Origin: Phreatobacter cathodiphilus
Lineage (GTDB): Bacteria; Pseudomonadota; Alphaproteobacteria; Rhizobiales; Phreatobacteraceae
DNA: 64,000 nucleotides
Direction of reading: 5' to 3'
Assembly (NCBI RefSeq): GCF_003008515.1
Contig: NZ_CP027668.1
Coordinates: forward strand, 2,038,001 to 2,102,000
The notes under the pieces are model-generated. The model was given only the letters and a program-made list of their open reading frames with translations. It had not been told where the DNA came from and made no database searches. Position 1 is the first letter of the stretch; each line of letters starts with the position of its first letter. This document shows, one piece after another, positions 1 to 7,412 of the stretch. Made by a program: the position numbers and the translations under genes.

Positions 1-78
1 GCCCCGGTCCAGCCGGCTCCGGCGGCCTTTGCGACCCGGCCGGCGCTGCGTCTCATTCACGGCGGGAATGTGGCATGA
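1..78 (+). CDS. possible 3' end of an upstream gene (partial)
   Basis: The first frame is open from base 1 and stops at TGA 76-78. It gives a 25-residue alanine- and proline-rich tail (begins APVQPAPAAF, ends IHGGNVA). Codon third positions are mostly G or C, like the neighbouring genes, which is weak support for coding. No domain can be recognised in so short a piece, and it could equally be intergenic sequence. Confidence 0.3.
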   Translation, partial: APVQPAPAAFATRPALRLIHGGNVA

Positions 79-151
79 AGGGGGCTTGCGAAACACTGCG
101 TTAACGCTCAGCCGTTAATCTTTGGCGCATCGTCCTCCAGCTCCGGCCCAG

Positions 152-811
152 ATGTCAGCGCTCGCGAAAGTCCTGTCCGCACCTTCGTCGGAAGAGAACC
201 GTCGCTTCCAGCGCGTGCGGGTGGACGTCCTCGGCCGCTTCATGTTGTCGGACCGGCGCGAATTTCCCTGCCAGGTCGTGGACATGTCACCCGGTGGCGC
301 CGCCATCGTGGCGCCGGTGGTCGGCAAGCTCGGCGAGCGCGTCATCGCCTATCTCGACCATATCGGCCGCATCGAGGGCATGATCGTCCGCGTCACCGAG
401 ACCGGCTTCTCGATGACCATCGAGGCCTCGCTGCGCAAGCGCGACAAACTCGCCGACCAGCTCACCTGGCTCGCCAATCGCCAGATCCTCGGCCTGCCCG
501 AGGACCGCCGCCACGAGCGCGTCATCCCGCGCAATCCCTTCACCACCATCACCACGCCTCTCGGCGAGAAGGTGCCGGTGCGCGTTCTCGACATCTCGCT
601 CTCGGGTGCCGCCATCGGCGGGGCGGAGGACCTGAAGCCCGGCGACATCGTGCAGATCTCCCGGACCATGGCGCGCGTCGTGCGCGTGCTGGAGCGCGGC
701 GTCGCCATCGAGTTCTCGGGCCAGCAGCCCATCGACACCATCCTCGCCCTCGGCCAGGAGCTCGGCGCCGACCTGAAGGCGGACGCCGAGCCGGTGATGA
801 TCGCCCGCTGA
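152..811 (+). CDS. tandem PilZ-domain protein
   Basis: A 219-residue cytoplasmic protein with two PilZ-like units in tandem. Each carries the c-di-GMP-binding signature: an arginine-rich stretch near residue 17 (RRFQRVRV) followed by DMSPGGA, and again RRHERVIP followed by DISLSGA in the second half. PilZ proteins bind cyclic di-GMP and usually control motility, polysaccharide export or adhesion. I chose the ATG at 152, which gives MSALAKVL; a TTG at 122 would add ten residues. Sites resembling GTTAAC lie just upstream (100-118). No neighbour hints at the target process. Both RxxxR and (D/N)xSxxG elements are intact, so ligand binding is plausible. Confidence 0.85.
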   Translation: MSALAKVLSAPSSEENRRFQRVRVDVLGRFMLSDRREFPCQVVDMSPGGAAIVAPVVGKLGERVIAYLDHIGRIEGMIVRVTETGFSMTIEASLRKRDKLADQLTWLANRQILGLPEDRRHERVIPRNPFTTITTPLGEKVPVRVLDISLSGAAIGGAEDLKPGDIVQISRTMARVVRVLERGVAIEFSGQQPIDTILALGQELGADLKADAEPVMIAR

Positions 812-1194
812 CCTCCCGCGCGGGCGTCCCGCTCGCCGTATTCCGGTGCGTCATCCCCCCGCTTCGACCTGCCCTAGAGACACGGCGTGCGCACGTGCTG
901 AAACGGCCGTTAACGGCATGCCGCGGAGGAGGCTCCGCCCGTTCATCTCTGTGACCGGCTCCCGGCCCCCGGCTTAAGCCGGTGGTGATCACGGCGCGCC
1001 GTCCGAGGACAATTTCGTATTTCATATCAGCCGCTTCGCTCGATACGCTGAATCGGCCCGGGAAGCGGCAGGGTAAATCCACCCGCCGTTAAACTGAACG
1101 AACCCTCTCGCAAAACCGTCGCCTTTCACCGATCGGTTTCAGCGCGCCGCAAAGCCGGCCTGCCAGTGTCTCGCCATCGACGGAGGGACACGTC
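812..1194. other. intergenic region with two perfect palindromes
   Basis: This 383-bp gap has no convincing open frame. It holds two perfect palindromes: a 12-mer GCCGTTAACGGC at 906-917 and a 14-mer CCGGCTTAAGCCGG at 969-982. No T-tract follows either, so they are not obvious intrinsic terminators. They might be protein-binding sites between the PilZ gene and the secreted peptidase gene, but no known regulator was matched. Confidence 0.5.
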
Positions 1195-1839
1195 ATGAAC
1201 GGTCGCAGGACCTGGTGGCCAGGGGTGAAGACGAAGGGCGCGGCACTCGCCGCGCTGATGCTCGGCCTCGTCGCGGCGATGCCGGCGGCGAGCGCGGAGC
1301 CGGGCGACCGCCACGCCTTCCTGACCGAACAGGGTGCGACGACCGCCCCCATCGGCTGGCGGCAGTTCTGCCGTGATTTCCCCGCCGATTGCCGGGCGCG
1401 CTCGCAGACCATCGATCTCGTCAAGGCCGACCGCCACGCCTGGGCGACACTGATCCGCATCAACGCCCATGTGAACACCGCCATCGAACCGGTCACCGAC
1501 ATGGACCAGTACGGGACGGAGGAACTCTGGACCTACCCGACGTCCGGGCGCGGCGACTGCGAGGACTATGTGCTCCTCAAGAAGAAGCTGCTGATCGAGG
1601 CCGGCTTCCCCGCCAGCGCCCTGCTCATCACCGTGGTGCGTGACCGCCAGGGCGACGGCCACGCCATTCTCACCGTCCGGACCGACCGGGGCGACTACGT
1701 CCTCGACAACGAGACGAGCGACATCCGCCTGTGGAACCAGACCGGCTACCGCTTCATCAAGCGCCAGGCCGCTTACGACCCCAATCAGTGGCTGACGATC
1801 GGGCCGGGCCGCGCGCCCGCCGCGGTCGCCACCCGCTAG
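1195..1839 (+). CDS. secreted transglutaminase-like cysteine peptidase (BTLCP, peptidase C93)
   Basis: A 214-residue protein of the bacterial transglutaminase-like cysteine proteinase family. The N-terminus is a clear signal peptide: basic start, a hydrophobic stretch of about 18 residues, and an AxA-type cleavage site before EPGDRH. The papain-like triad is visible as Cys122 in GDCEDY, His156 in GHAILTV and Asp171 in VLDNE. In LapG, the best-studied relative, this fold cleaves a surface adhesin under c-di-GMP control, so the PilZ gene upstream is suggestive; no LapA or LapD homologue is in the window. The start ATG is preceded by GGAGGGAC. An intrinsic terminator follows at 1905-1945. Confidence 0.85.
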   Translation: MNGRRTWWPGVKTKGAALAALMLGLVAAMPAASAEPGDRHAFLTEQGATTAPIGWRQFCRDFPADCRARSQTIDLVKADRHAWATLIRINAHVNTAIEPVTDMDQYGTEELWTYPTSGRGDCEDYVLLKKKLLIEAGFPASALLITVVRDRQGDGHAILTVRTDRGDYVLDNETSDIRLWNQTGYRFIKRQAAYDPNQWLTIGPGRAPAAVATR

Positions 1840-1904
1840 CACGAGGTTTCGCGTCCTCGGTCACGTCCCACCCCTCCCCGTCCCCAGACCGGGTTCGCGA
1901 ACAG

Positions 1905-1945
1905 ACGGCCGGTACCTCAGAACGAGGGCCGGCCGTCACCTTTTT
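1905..1945 (+). terminator. intrinsic terminator after the C93 peptidase gene
   Basis: An 8-bp perfect stem pairs ACGGCCGG at 1905-1912 with CCGGCCGT at 1929-1936, separated by a 16-nt loop, with five T at 1941-1945. It ends the plus-strand gene; the next gene converges on it from the minus strand. Confidence 0.6.
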
Positions 1946-1960
1946 CAAGGGATGCGAATG

Positions 1961-2566
1961 TCAGGCGGAGCCACCCTTGGCCGCCCAGGCGACCGCCTGC
2001 TCGATGCGGTCGTTGCCCCAGAACAGTTCGCCGTCGGCCGTGACGAGGCTCGGCGCGCCGAACAGGCCCTTCGCCTTCGCCTCCTCGGTGGTGGCGCGCA
2101 GCGCCTGCTTCACCTGATCGGAACCCGCCGCGACCAGGGCCGTGGCGGGCTCGACTCCCGCCGCTGTCAACGCCCGGCCCAGAACCTCCGCATCGGTGAT
2201 GGACAGGCCCTCGCCGAATTCCATCCGGTAGAGCTCGCGCGAGAAGGCGGCGCGCTTGCCGTCGTCCGGCAGGGACGTGGCGATCCGCGCGGCGGTCAGG
2301 CTGTTCTGCGGAAAGGGATCGGGCTTCTGGAAGGGCAGGCCGAGATCGGCGGTGATCCGCTCGAGATCCCGCCACATGTTCCGACCCTTGGCCGGGATCA
2401 GGTTGAACGGCGAGGTCGTCCAGCCGGCTTCGGCGAAGATCGGACCGAGCAGGAACGGCCGCCAGCGTACCGTGACGCCGGCCTTGGCGGCGACTTCCTC
2501 CACCCGCATCGCCGCGGGATAGGAATAGGTCGAGGCGAATTCGTAGAAGAATTCGACGGCCGCCAT
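1961..2566 (-). CDS. 2-hydroxychromene-2-carboxylate isomerase-like protein (DsbA fold)
   Basis: A 201-residue protein matching the HCCA isomerase / DsbA family. The N-terminal strand reads VEFFYEFASTYSYPA, with the family's serine/tyrosine region replacing the CxxC of true thiol oxidoreductases, so this is not a disulfide enzyme. The C-terminal FGAPSLV and FWGNDRI motifs are typical of the kappa-class GST-like isomerases that use glutathione to isomerise naphthalene-pathway intermediates. No naphthalene genes are nearby, so the substrate is unknown. It lies 3 bp downstream of the gamma carbonic anhydrase gene on the same strand and is probably cotranscribed with it. Confidence 0.85.
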   Translation of the reverse strand: MAAVEFFYEFASTYSYPAAMRVEEVAAKAGVTVRWRPFLLGPIFAEAGWTTSPFNLIPAKGRNMWRDLERITADLGLPFQKPDPFPQNSLTAARIATSLPDDGKRAAFSRELYRMEFGEGLSITDAEVLGRALTAAGVEPATALVAAGSDQVKQALRATTEEAKAKGLFGAPSLVTADGELFWGNDRIEQAVAWAAKGGSA

Positions 2567-2569
2567 GGC

Positions 2570-3100
2570 TCAGCCCACCGGCGTGAGGCCGGCCTTGAAG
2601 CGCCGGGCATTGTTCACGTAGCTCGCGGCCGACAGCTTCAGCCGGGCGATGGCGGCCTCGTCGAGGGTGCGCACGGCGCGCGCCGGCGCGCCGACGATCA
2701 GCGAGTTGTCCGGGAACTCCTTGCCCTCGGTGACCAGCGAATTGGCGCCCACCAGGCAGTTGTTCCCGATCTTCGCGTTGTTCAGGATCGTCGACCCCAT
2801 GCCGATCAGCGTGTTGTCGCCGATCGTGCAGCCATGGAGGATCACCTTGTGGCCGATGGTGCAGCCGGTCCCGATCGTCATCGGCGCGCCGGGGTCGGTG
2901 TGCAGCATGCACATTTCCTGGATGTTGGTGCCCTCGCCGATGGCGATGAGCTCGTTGTCGCCGCGGATCACCGCGCCGAACCAGATGCCGACGTCGGCGC
3001 CGATCTTCACCTTGCCGATGACATGGGCGTCGGGCGCCACGAAGAAGCGGTCGCCCTCGGGCAGGACCGGCTGGATTCCGTCGATGGCATAGATGGGCAT
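2570..3100 (-). CDS. gamma carbonic anhydrase family protein
   Basis: A 176-residue left-handed beta-helix protein of the CaiE/PaaY/YrdA group. Hexapeptide repeats of the (I/V)G-x-(N/D) type run through most of the length. The three zinc-ligand histidines of gamma carbonic anhydrases appear in place: one in MLHTDPG and two in TIGHKVILHGC. Family members hydrate CO2 or act as thioesterases; many bacterial ones have low or unproven carbonic anhydrase activity. The C-terminal helix (residues about 145-176) is the usual trimer-stabilising extension. It is the first gene of a two-gene unit with the isomerase downstream. Confidence 0.88.
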   Translation of the reverse strand: MPIYAIDGIQPVLPEGDRFFVAPDAHVIGKVKIGADVGIWFGAVIRGDNELIAIGEGTNIQEMCMLHTDPGAPMTIGTGCTIGHKVILHGCTIGDNTLIGMGSTILNNAKIGNNCLVGANSLVTEGKEFPDNSLIVGAPARAVRTLDEAAIARLKLSAASYVNNARRFKAGLTPVG

Positions 3101-3175
3101 GGCGTCCTCCGCGTCTGGGCCGCAACCTATCGCACCCCCCGCCGGGCTTGAGAAGTCGGCGGAACGGGCGGGCCG

Positions 3176-3685
3176 CTACGGCGCGCGGCGGAAATCCATC
3201 ACCCAGTTGGTCTCGAAGGTGGCGCCGCCGTCGGCGGAGAAGGCCTGTTCCCAGCGCGCCGACTGCTCGGAGATCCCCGACCAGAGGAAGCGCACGCGCA
3301 CCGGCCGGTCCTGCCAGGTGTCGTCGCCGAGGAAGGTTCCGACGCCGTCCTCGAACCGGCCGTGGACCGGTTGGCCAATGGCGGCCTCCCGGGAATCGAG
3401 CCACCAGATCGACCATTGCCGCCGGGCCGCGTCGAAGGCGCGGATGCTGAGCGCGCGGTAGCTGCCGCCGGGCAGGTGCAGCACGTTGTCGTCGACGTTC
3501 CCCGCCCCGCCGAGCACGGGCAGCGCGGCGCAGGTGCCGCCGAACTCCTCCCAGACGGTATCCGCCGACAGGCGCCGGCGCAGGCGCCGGTGATGCACCG
3601 ACCAGGTCCCCATCAGGAAATCGAAGTCGCGGCGGCCGTCGACCGGTTCCGCGCCGCCGTCCATGCTGATTCCGCTACCCGTCAT
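3176..3685 (-). CDS. DUF1579-like hypothetical protein
   Basis: A 169-residue soluble protein without a signal peptide. The start FDFLMGTWSVHHRRL and later WSIWWLDSREA resemble the DUF1579 / lipocalin-like group that begins with a (D/E)F(L/M)xGxW motif, a small beta-barrel fold often predicted to bind a small hydrophobic ligand. The function is unknown. It stands alone on the minus strand between the carbonic anhydrase gene and a small membrane protein. Family assignment is by motif only. Confidence 0.65.
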   Translation of the reverse strand: MTGSGISMDGGAEPVDGRRDFDFLMGTWSVHHRRLRRRLSADTVWEEFGGTCAALPVLGGAGNVDDNVLHLPGGSYRALSIRAFDAARRQWSIWWLDSREAAIGQPVHGRFEDGVGTFLGDDTWQDRPVRVRFLWSGISEQSARWEQAFSADGGATFETNWVMDFRRAP

Positions 3686-3759
3686 GGTCCGCTCCCGCTC
3701 CTGTGACGGAGCGAGGCTGCACCCGGCCGGTGTCAGGACGTGTCAGGTGGGTCGCGGCC

Positions 3760-4080
3760 TTACAGGCCGAGTGTCAGCAGCATCATGGTGAGCACCCGGC
3801 CCGACATGAGGCTCCAGATCAGCGCGATGAGCGTGGCGAGGAAGACGAATTCGAAGCGCCGGTTCTCGATGCGGCGGCCGCGGATCGTGTTGCGCACGAT
3901 GATGGCCGGGGCGGCGAAGGCGAGGAAGGGAACGGCGAGGACCGCCGCGGCGCCGCCGCCCTGCAACAGGCGGAACGAGGCGGGCTTGGCGGCGAGAGCC
4001 CGGTAGAGCGCCACCAGAAGGCCCGACATGGCGAAGCCGAGCGCGAGCGAGTGGAAGAGCTGGAGGCTGAGCAGGGACAT
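3760..4080 (-). CDS. small conserved membrane protein
   Basis: A 106-residue protein with about three hydrophobic segments: residues roughly 5-27 (LFHSLALGFAMSGLLVALY), 43-62 (AAAVLAVPFLAFAAPAIIV) and 80-104 (VFLATLIALIWSLMSGRVL). A basic loop IRGRRIENRRFE lies between the second and third. I recognise it as a type common in Rhizobiales but know no function. Two CtrA-like sites lie 60-110 bp upstream of its start (4142-4189), suggesting cell-cycle control. Confidence 0.7.
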   Translation of the reverse strand: MSLLSLQLFHSLALGFAMSGLLVALYRALAAKPASFRLLQGGGAAAVLAVPFLAFAAPAIIVRNTIRGRRIENRRFEFVFLATLIALIWSLMSGRVLTMMLLTLGL

Positions 4081-4141
4081 GACGCGGAACCCGGACCGGA
4101 CACGAGGGCCAGCTGCCCCCGTTCCAATCGGTACCGCGTCG

Positions 4142-4189
4142 TTAGGGATCTGTTAAGGGGTCGGGCGGAGTTCCTTAAGGAAGGGTTAA
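4142..4189. promoter_or_regulatory. two CtrA-like binding sites
   Basis: TTAAGGAAGGGTTAA at 4175-4189 is an exact TTAA-N7-TTAA, the CtrA recognition pattern. A second copy with one change, TTAG-N7-TTAA, lies at 4142-4156. They sit in the 123-bp gap upstream of the minus-strand membrane gene (start 4080) and downstream of the DUF3126 gene. Two sites 33 bp apart in such GC-rich DNA are unlikely to be chance, but binding is inferred. Confidence 0.5.
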
Positions 4190-4203
4190 CCGCCGCAGGC
4201 CGC

Positions 4204-4419
4204 TCAACCCTCCTCGAGGTCGATGTCGAGGATGGAAATGGTGACGGTGTAGGAGGTCTCGCCCTCGTCCACGTCCTTGTAGAGCGTGCCGATCTGCTCG
4301 TCGCCGATCATCACCTCGACCATCTCCTTGCGCCGCATGTTCGGCTGCAGCTTGATCGCCTGGTTGCCGAACTTGCGGCGCAGGTAGTCCTGAATCTTGG
4401 TGATCTCGGTGCGGTCCAC
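4204..4419 (-). CDS. DUF3126 family protein
   Basis: A 71-residue acidic protein matching DUF3126, a small family confined to alphaproteobacteria: DRTEITKIQDYLRRKFGN near the start, EVMIGDEQIGTLYKD in the middle and ISILDIDLEE at the end. The function is unknown. I chose the GTG at 4419 because GGAGATC lies seven bases ahead and family members begin at this point. A longer frame reaching 4479 adds a histidine- and proline-rich leader not seen in the family. Confidence 0.85.
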   Translation of the reverse strand: MDRTEITKIQDYLRRKFGNQAIKLQPNMRRKEMVEVMIGDEQIGTLYKDVDEGETSYTVTISILDIDLEEG

Positions 4420-4526
4420 GGCCGATCTCCTGTGTGTCGCTGGATGCGCCGTGTGCCATGGCCGGGGGCATGAAGTCAAAGCGGCCGCGCGCCCGGCCCG
4501 CCCCTGTGGACCGGCCGGCGCCTCCC

Positions 4527-5345
4527 TCAGCCGCCGGCGGAGCGACGGGCCGGAACGACGACCTCCGGGGTCTCGCAGAGGTTCTGGCGGGCGAGCGTCA
4601 CCGTGTCGGTGTCCTCGGGGTCGAAGCCGGCGCGCACGTCGAAGAGGCAGGCGCCGCCGCGCGGCACCCGGCCGGTATAGACGTCGCCGGGCTCCATCAT
4701 CCAGATGCCCAGCAGGTCGCCCTGCGGGCGCCGCGCGCCGGCCGGAGAGACGCGGAGGACCGCGATGCGGGTGTCGGTACGGTTGACCACCCGGAAGAGC
4801 GCCACGCCCTCCCGCACCGGCAGCGCCGGGCGTTCCGCGGCGGCGTCCACCGCCGTCACCTCGATCTTCTCCTGGGCGCAGAAATCGTGGTCGAGGCGAA
4901 CGAACTCCTGTCCCAGCGCGAAGGTGATGCGCACGTCGTAGCGGCAGTCCGTGCCGCTGACGCGCCAGCGCATCCAGGCGCGCGGGTTCAGCGTCTCGCG
5001 CGCCAGGCGGTTCGGGCCCCAGGTGCTTGAGCCCGAGGGCGTGAACTGGATGACCAGGGCTTTGACGTCCGTCTTGTTCTCGAAGGCCAGCGACACCTGA
5101 CGGCTGCGCGCGGGGGCGGCCTGGCCGACCGGGCGGTTGATGAGCTGGTCGATCTCCTGGCCGACCGTCGGACCGCCGGGCGCCGAACGGCGATGGGCCT
5201 CGGGGACCTGCGAGAGCGCCCGATCGATCTCCTGGCCGATGGAGGGTGGCACGCCGGGAACCGACTGCGCCGCGGCCGTGCCCGCGGGCGGCAGGACGGC
5301 GAGAGCGAGGGCGGCGAAGAGCGGGCGGCAGGCGTTGCGGTTCAT
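4527..5345 (-). CDS. secreted protein with two tandem cysteine-containing repeat domains
   Basis: A 272-residue protein with a signal peptide (MNRNACRPLFAALALAVL, cleavage near TAAAQS). A linker carries two copies of (I/V)GQEID. Then two domains of about 80 residues repeat one pattern: an NxTD turn (ENKTDVKALV, then VNRTDTRIAV), a central W or G-rich strand, an LxP or EPG turn, a cysteine before (Y/F)DVR, and a closing cysteine (HDFCAQ, then QNLCET). Each domain thus has one spaced cysteine pair, probably a disulfide in the periplasm. I know no named family. The upstream region contains the GANTC cluster. Confidence 0.6.
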   Translation of the reverse strand: MNRNACRPLFAALALAVLPPAGTAAAQSVPGVPPSIGQEIDRALSQVPEAHRRSAPGGPTVGQEIDQLINRPVGQAAPARSRQVSLAFENKTDVKALVIQFTPSGSSTWGPNRLARETLNPRAWMRWRVSGTDCRYDVRITFALGQEFVRLDHDFCAQEKIEVTAVDAAAERPALPVREGVALFRVVNRTDTRIAVLRVSPAGARRPQGDLLGIWMMEPGDVYTGRVPRGGACLFDVRAGFDPEDTDTVTLARQNLCETPEVVVPARRSAGG

Positions 5346-5472
5346 GGCGGGGTCCCCTTTGTCGGTGACCCCTCTCTAGTGTGCCCGCACTGCGCCGCCG
5401 TGGCGGCTGCCCGGCCCTCCCGTTTCCATTGCTTCTCCCGCATTGCCGCGCCGGCCGGTTGCGGCCGAGACT

Positions 5473-5553
5473 TGAATCGGAATCACAACGTGAACGCCGC
5501 CCTGAATCGGAATCGCAACCTCAACAGGCAGACTGAAGTCGCTGATGAGACTC
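5473..5553. repeat. tandem 23-bp repeat with a cluster of five GANTC sites
   Basis: Two 23-bp copies at 5473-5495 and 5503-5525 match at 20 positions and each contains GAATCGGAATC. Together with GACTC at 5549-5553 this puts five GANTC sites within 80 bp. GANTC is the target of the cell-cycle methyltransferase CcrM in alphaproteobacteria. The cluster lies upstream of the minus-strand secreted-protein gene (start 5345) and downstream of the hydrolase gene ending at 5570. Confidence 0.6.
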
Positions 5554-5569
5554 GCAAAAGCGGGGAGCC

Positions 5570-6424
5570 TCAGCCGAGAAAGGAGAGGATGGCGTCGGCG
5601 AAGATGTCGTTCTTGTCGCCCGCCACCATGTGCCCGGCGCCGCTGACGTCGACGAAACGGGCATGGGGCACGAGCGCCAGGAAGGCGTCGGCGCTCTCCT
5701 GCGAGACGATGTCGGAGGCGTTGCCGCGCACCAGCAGGGTCGGCACGGTAAGCTGGCGGGCCGCGTCCTCGAGCGTCGCGACGATCGTCCCCCGGTCGGT
5801 GTTGACGGTGCGTCCGCCCTCCAGGAAGGCGGGGTCCCAGTGCCAGTACCAGCGCCCGTCCTCGCGCAGCCTGAGGTTCTTCTTCAGCCCCTCGACGGAG
5901 GGCGGCCGGGTCCGGTGCGGCAGATAGGAGGCGACCGATTCCGCCGCCTCTTCGATGGACCCGAACCCTTCTCGCGCATGGGCCCGCATGAAGCTCTGCA
6001 CGTGGCGGACGCCCGTCTCCTCCATGCGCGGAACGATGTCGACCAGCACGAGGGCGGAGAAGCAGGGCTCGAGGCCGAGCGCGTGGAGCGAGGCGATGCC
6101 GCCCAGCGAGGCGCCGATCGCCGCCGGCTTGGCGCCGAACCGTTCGGCGATTTCGCGCCCGAGGGCCACCGCGTCGCGCCCGTAGTCGGCGAAGGCGTAG
6201 GCCCCGCTCGCCACCCATTCGCTGTCGCCGTGGCCGCGCTGGTCGACGGCGATCGCCGTGAAGCCGCGCTCGGCCAGCCGCCGGGCGGTGGCGCGCCAGG
6301 CGTGGCGGGTCTGCCCGCCGCCGTGCAGCAGCAGCGCCACCTTCTCGCCGTGGCCGTAGACGTCGGCCTCCAGGCGGTTGCCGTCGTGGCCGGTGAAGCG
6401 CGCGTGGCGGGGATGCTGGGACAT
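5570..6424 (-). CDS. alpha/beta hydrolase
   Basis: A 284-residue cytoplasmic alpha/beta hydrolase. LLLHGGGQTRHAW near residue 32 is the oxyanion-hole HGGG strand, AVDQRGHGDSEW follows strand 4, and GASLGGIAS holds the nucleophile serine in a GxSxG elbow. The catalytic acid is likely the Asp in LVRGNASDIV and the histidine is in SGAGHMVAG. The cap region contains RWYWHWDPAFL, seen in hydrolases close to peroxidase- and epoxide-hydrolase-like families. The substrate is unknown. It lies 33 bp downstream of a second alpha/beta hydrolase on the same strand, from which it is clearly diverged. Confidence 0.8.
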   Translation of the reverse strand: MSQHPRHARFTGHDGNRLEADVYGHGEKVALLLHGGGQTRHAWRATARRLAERGFTAIAVDQRGHGDSEWVASGAYAFADYGRDAVALGREIAERFGAKPAAIGASLGGIASLHALGLEPCFSALVLVDIVPRMEETGVRHVQSFMRAHAREGFGSIEEAAESVASYLPHRTRPPSVEGLKKNLRLREDGRWYWHWDPAFLEGGRTVNTDRGTIVATLEDAARQLTVPTLLVRGNASDIVSQESADAFLALVPHARFVDVSGAGHMVAGDKNDIFADAILSFLG

Positions 6425-6457
6425 GGCGATGCGATTCCGATCGATCGGCCGCGGCGC

Positions 6458-7240
6458 CTAGGCGGCGTGCCGGGCCAGGAAGTCGAGCGCCCCGGCCTTG
6501 AAGACCTTGTCGCCCACAGCCGGCATATGATCGCGATCGGGGATCGAAAGCGCCTCCCCCTTAGGGATGATCGCCGCCAGCGGCTCGGGCGCGCCGGCGA
6601 TGGCGTCCTTGGTGCCCACCGCGATCAGCACCGGGCAGGCGATGGAGGCCGCCTCCTCGCGGCTCATCAGGTTGCGCGAGCCACGGATGCAGGCGGCGAG
6701 TGCCCGACGGTCGGACTTGGTCTGCATGGCGAAGGCGCGGAACATCCGCCCCTGCGGGTCGGTGACCTCCTCGAGCGTCGGGGCCTCCAGCGCCTCGGCA
6801 ATGGTCTCCGGCAGGCCGACGCCGTCGATGAGCTTGATGCCGAGCCCGCCCATGATGGCGGCCTTCACCCGGTCCGGATGGCGATGGGCGAGGAAGGCGG
6901 TGATGCGCGAGCCCATGGAATAGCCGAGCACCGTGGCCTTCGCGATGGCGAGATGGTCGAGCAGCGCCCGGGCATCCTCGGCCATCAGCGTGGTGTGATA
7001 GGCGGCGGGATCGTAGAGCTTCTCCGAATCGCCGTGGCCGCGGTTGTCGAGGGCGATGACCCGGCGGCCGGCCTTGGTCAGCGTGTCCACCCAGCCGGGA
7101 TAGGTCCAGTTGATGTGCGCCGTGGAGGCGAAACCGTGGATGCACAGGACGGGATCGCCCTCGCCGGTGTCGAAATAGGCGATCTCCACCCCGTCGGAGG
7201 AGAAGCTGTGCTTGGGAAGGCGGGAGGTCGAGGCGATCAT
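6458..7240 (-). CDS. alpha/beta hydrolase
   Basis: A 260-residue alpha/beta hydrolase. The features in order are an IHGFASTAHINW oxyanion loop, ALDNRGHGDSEK, the nucleophile elbow GYSMGSR, an acid in AVGTKDAIAG and the histidine in DRDHMPAVGD. The GYSMGS elbow and DNRGHG resemble a group of esterases common in Rhizobiales with unknown substrates. I chose the ATG at 7240 (MIASTSRL); the frame stays open upstream to 7774, but that stretch is antisense to the GH3 gene and arginine-rich. It is probably cotranscribed with the next hydrolase 33 bp downstream. Confidence 0.82.
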   Translation of the reverse strand: MIASTSRLPKHSFSSDGVEIAYFDTGEGDPVLCIHGFASTAHINWTYPGWVDTLTKAGRRVIALDNRGHGDSEKLYDPAAYHTTLMAEDARALLDHLAIAKATVLGYSMGSRITAFLAHRHPDRVKAAIMGGLGIKLIDGVGLPETIAEALEAPTLEEVTDPQGRMFRAFAMQTKSDRRALAACIRGSRNLMSREEAASIACPVLIAVGTKDAIAGAPEPLAAIIPKGEALSIPDRDHMPAVGDKVFKAGALDFLARHAA

Positions 7241-7412
7241 GGCGGCCCTTGTAACCGGACGCGGCGCGGCGCGGAACCCTCGGGGGCGGCGGGCGCCGAT
7301 GCGACGCGGCGTGGCCGTTGCGGAAGGCGGGAAAAGACGGCTAGGAAGCTGACGCCTTCGTGTCCGGCGGTTGTCCCGCCGGCCGTCCGCCCCAGGAGCC
7401 GTGCGCCCTTCG

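Noticed and set aside
101-118. CtrA site before the PilZ gene
   Set aside because: The two TTAA units are 10 bp apart instead of 7.
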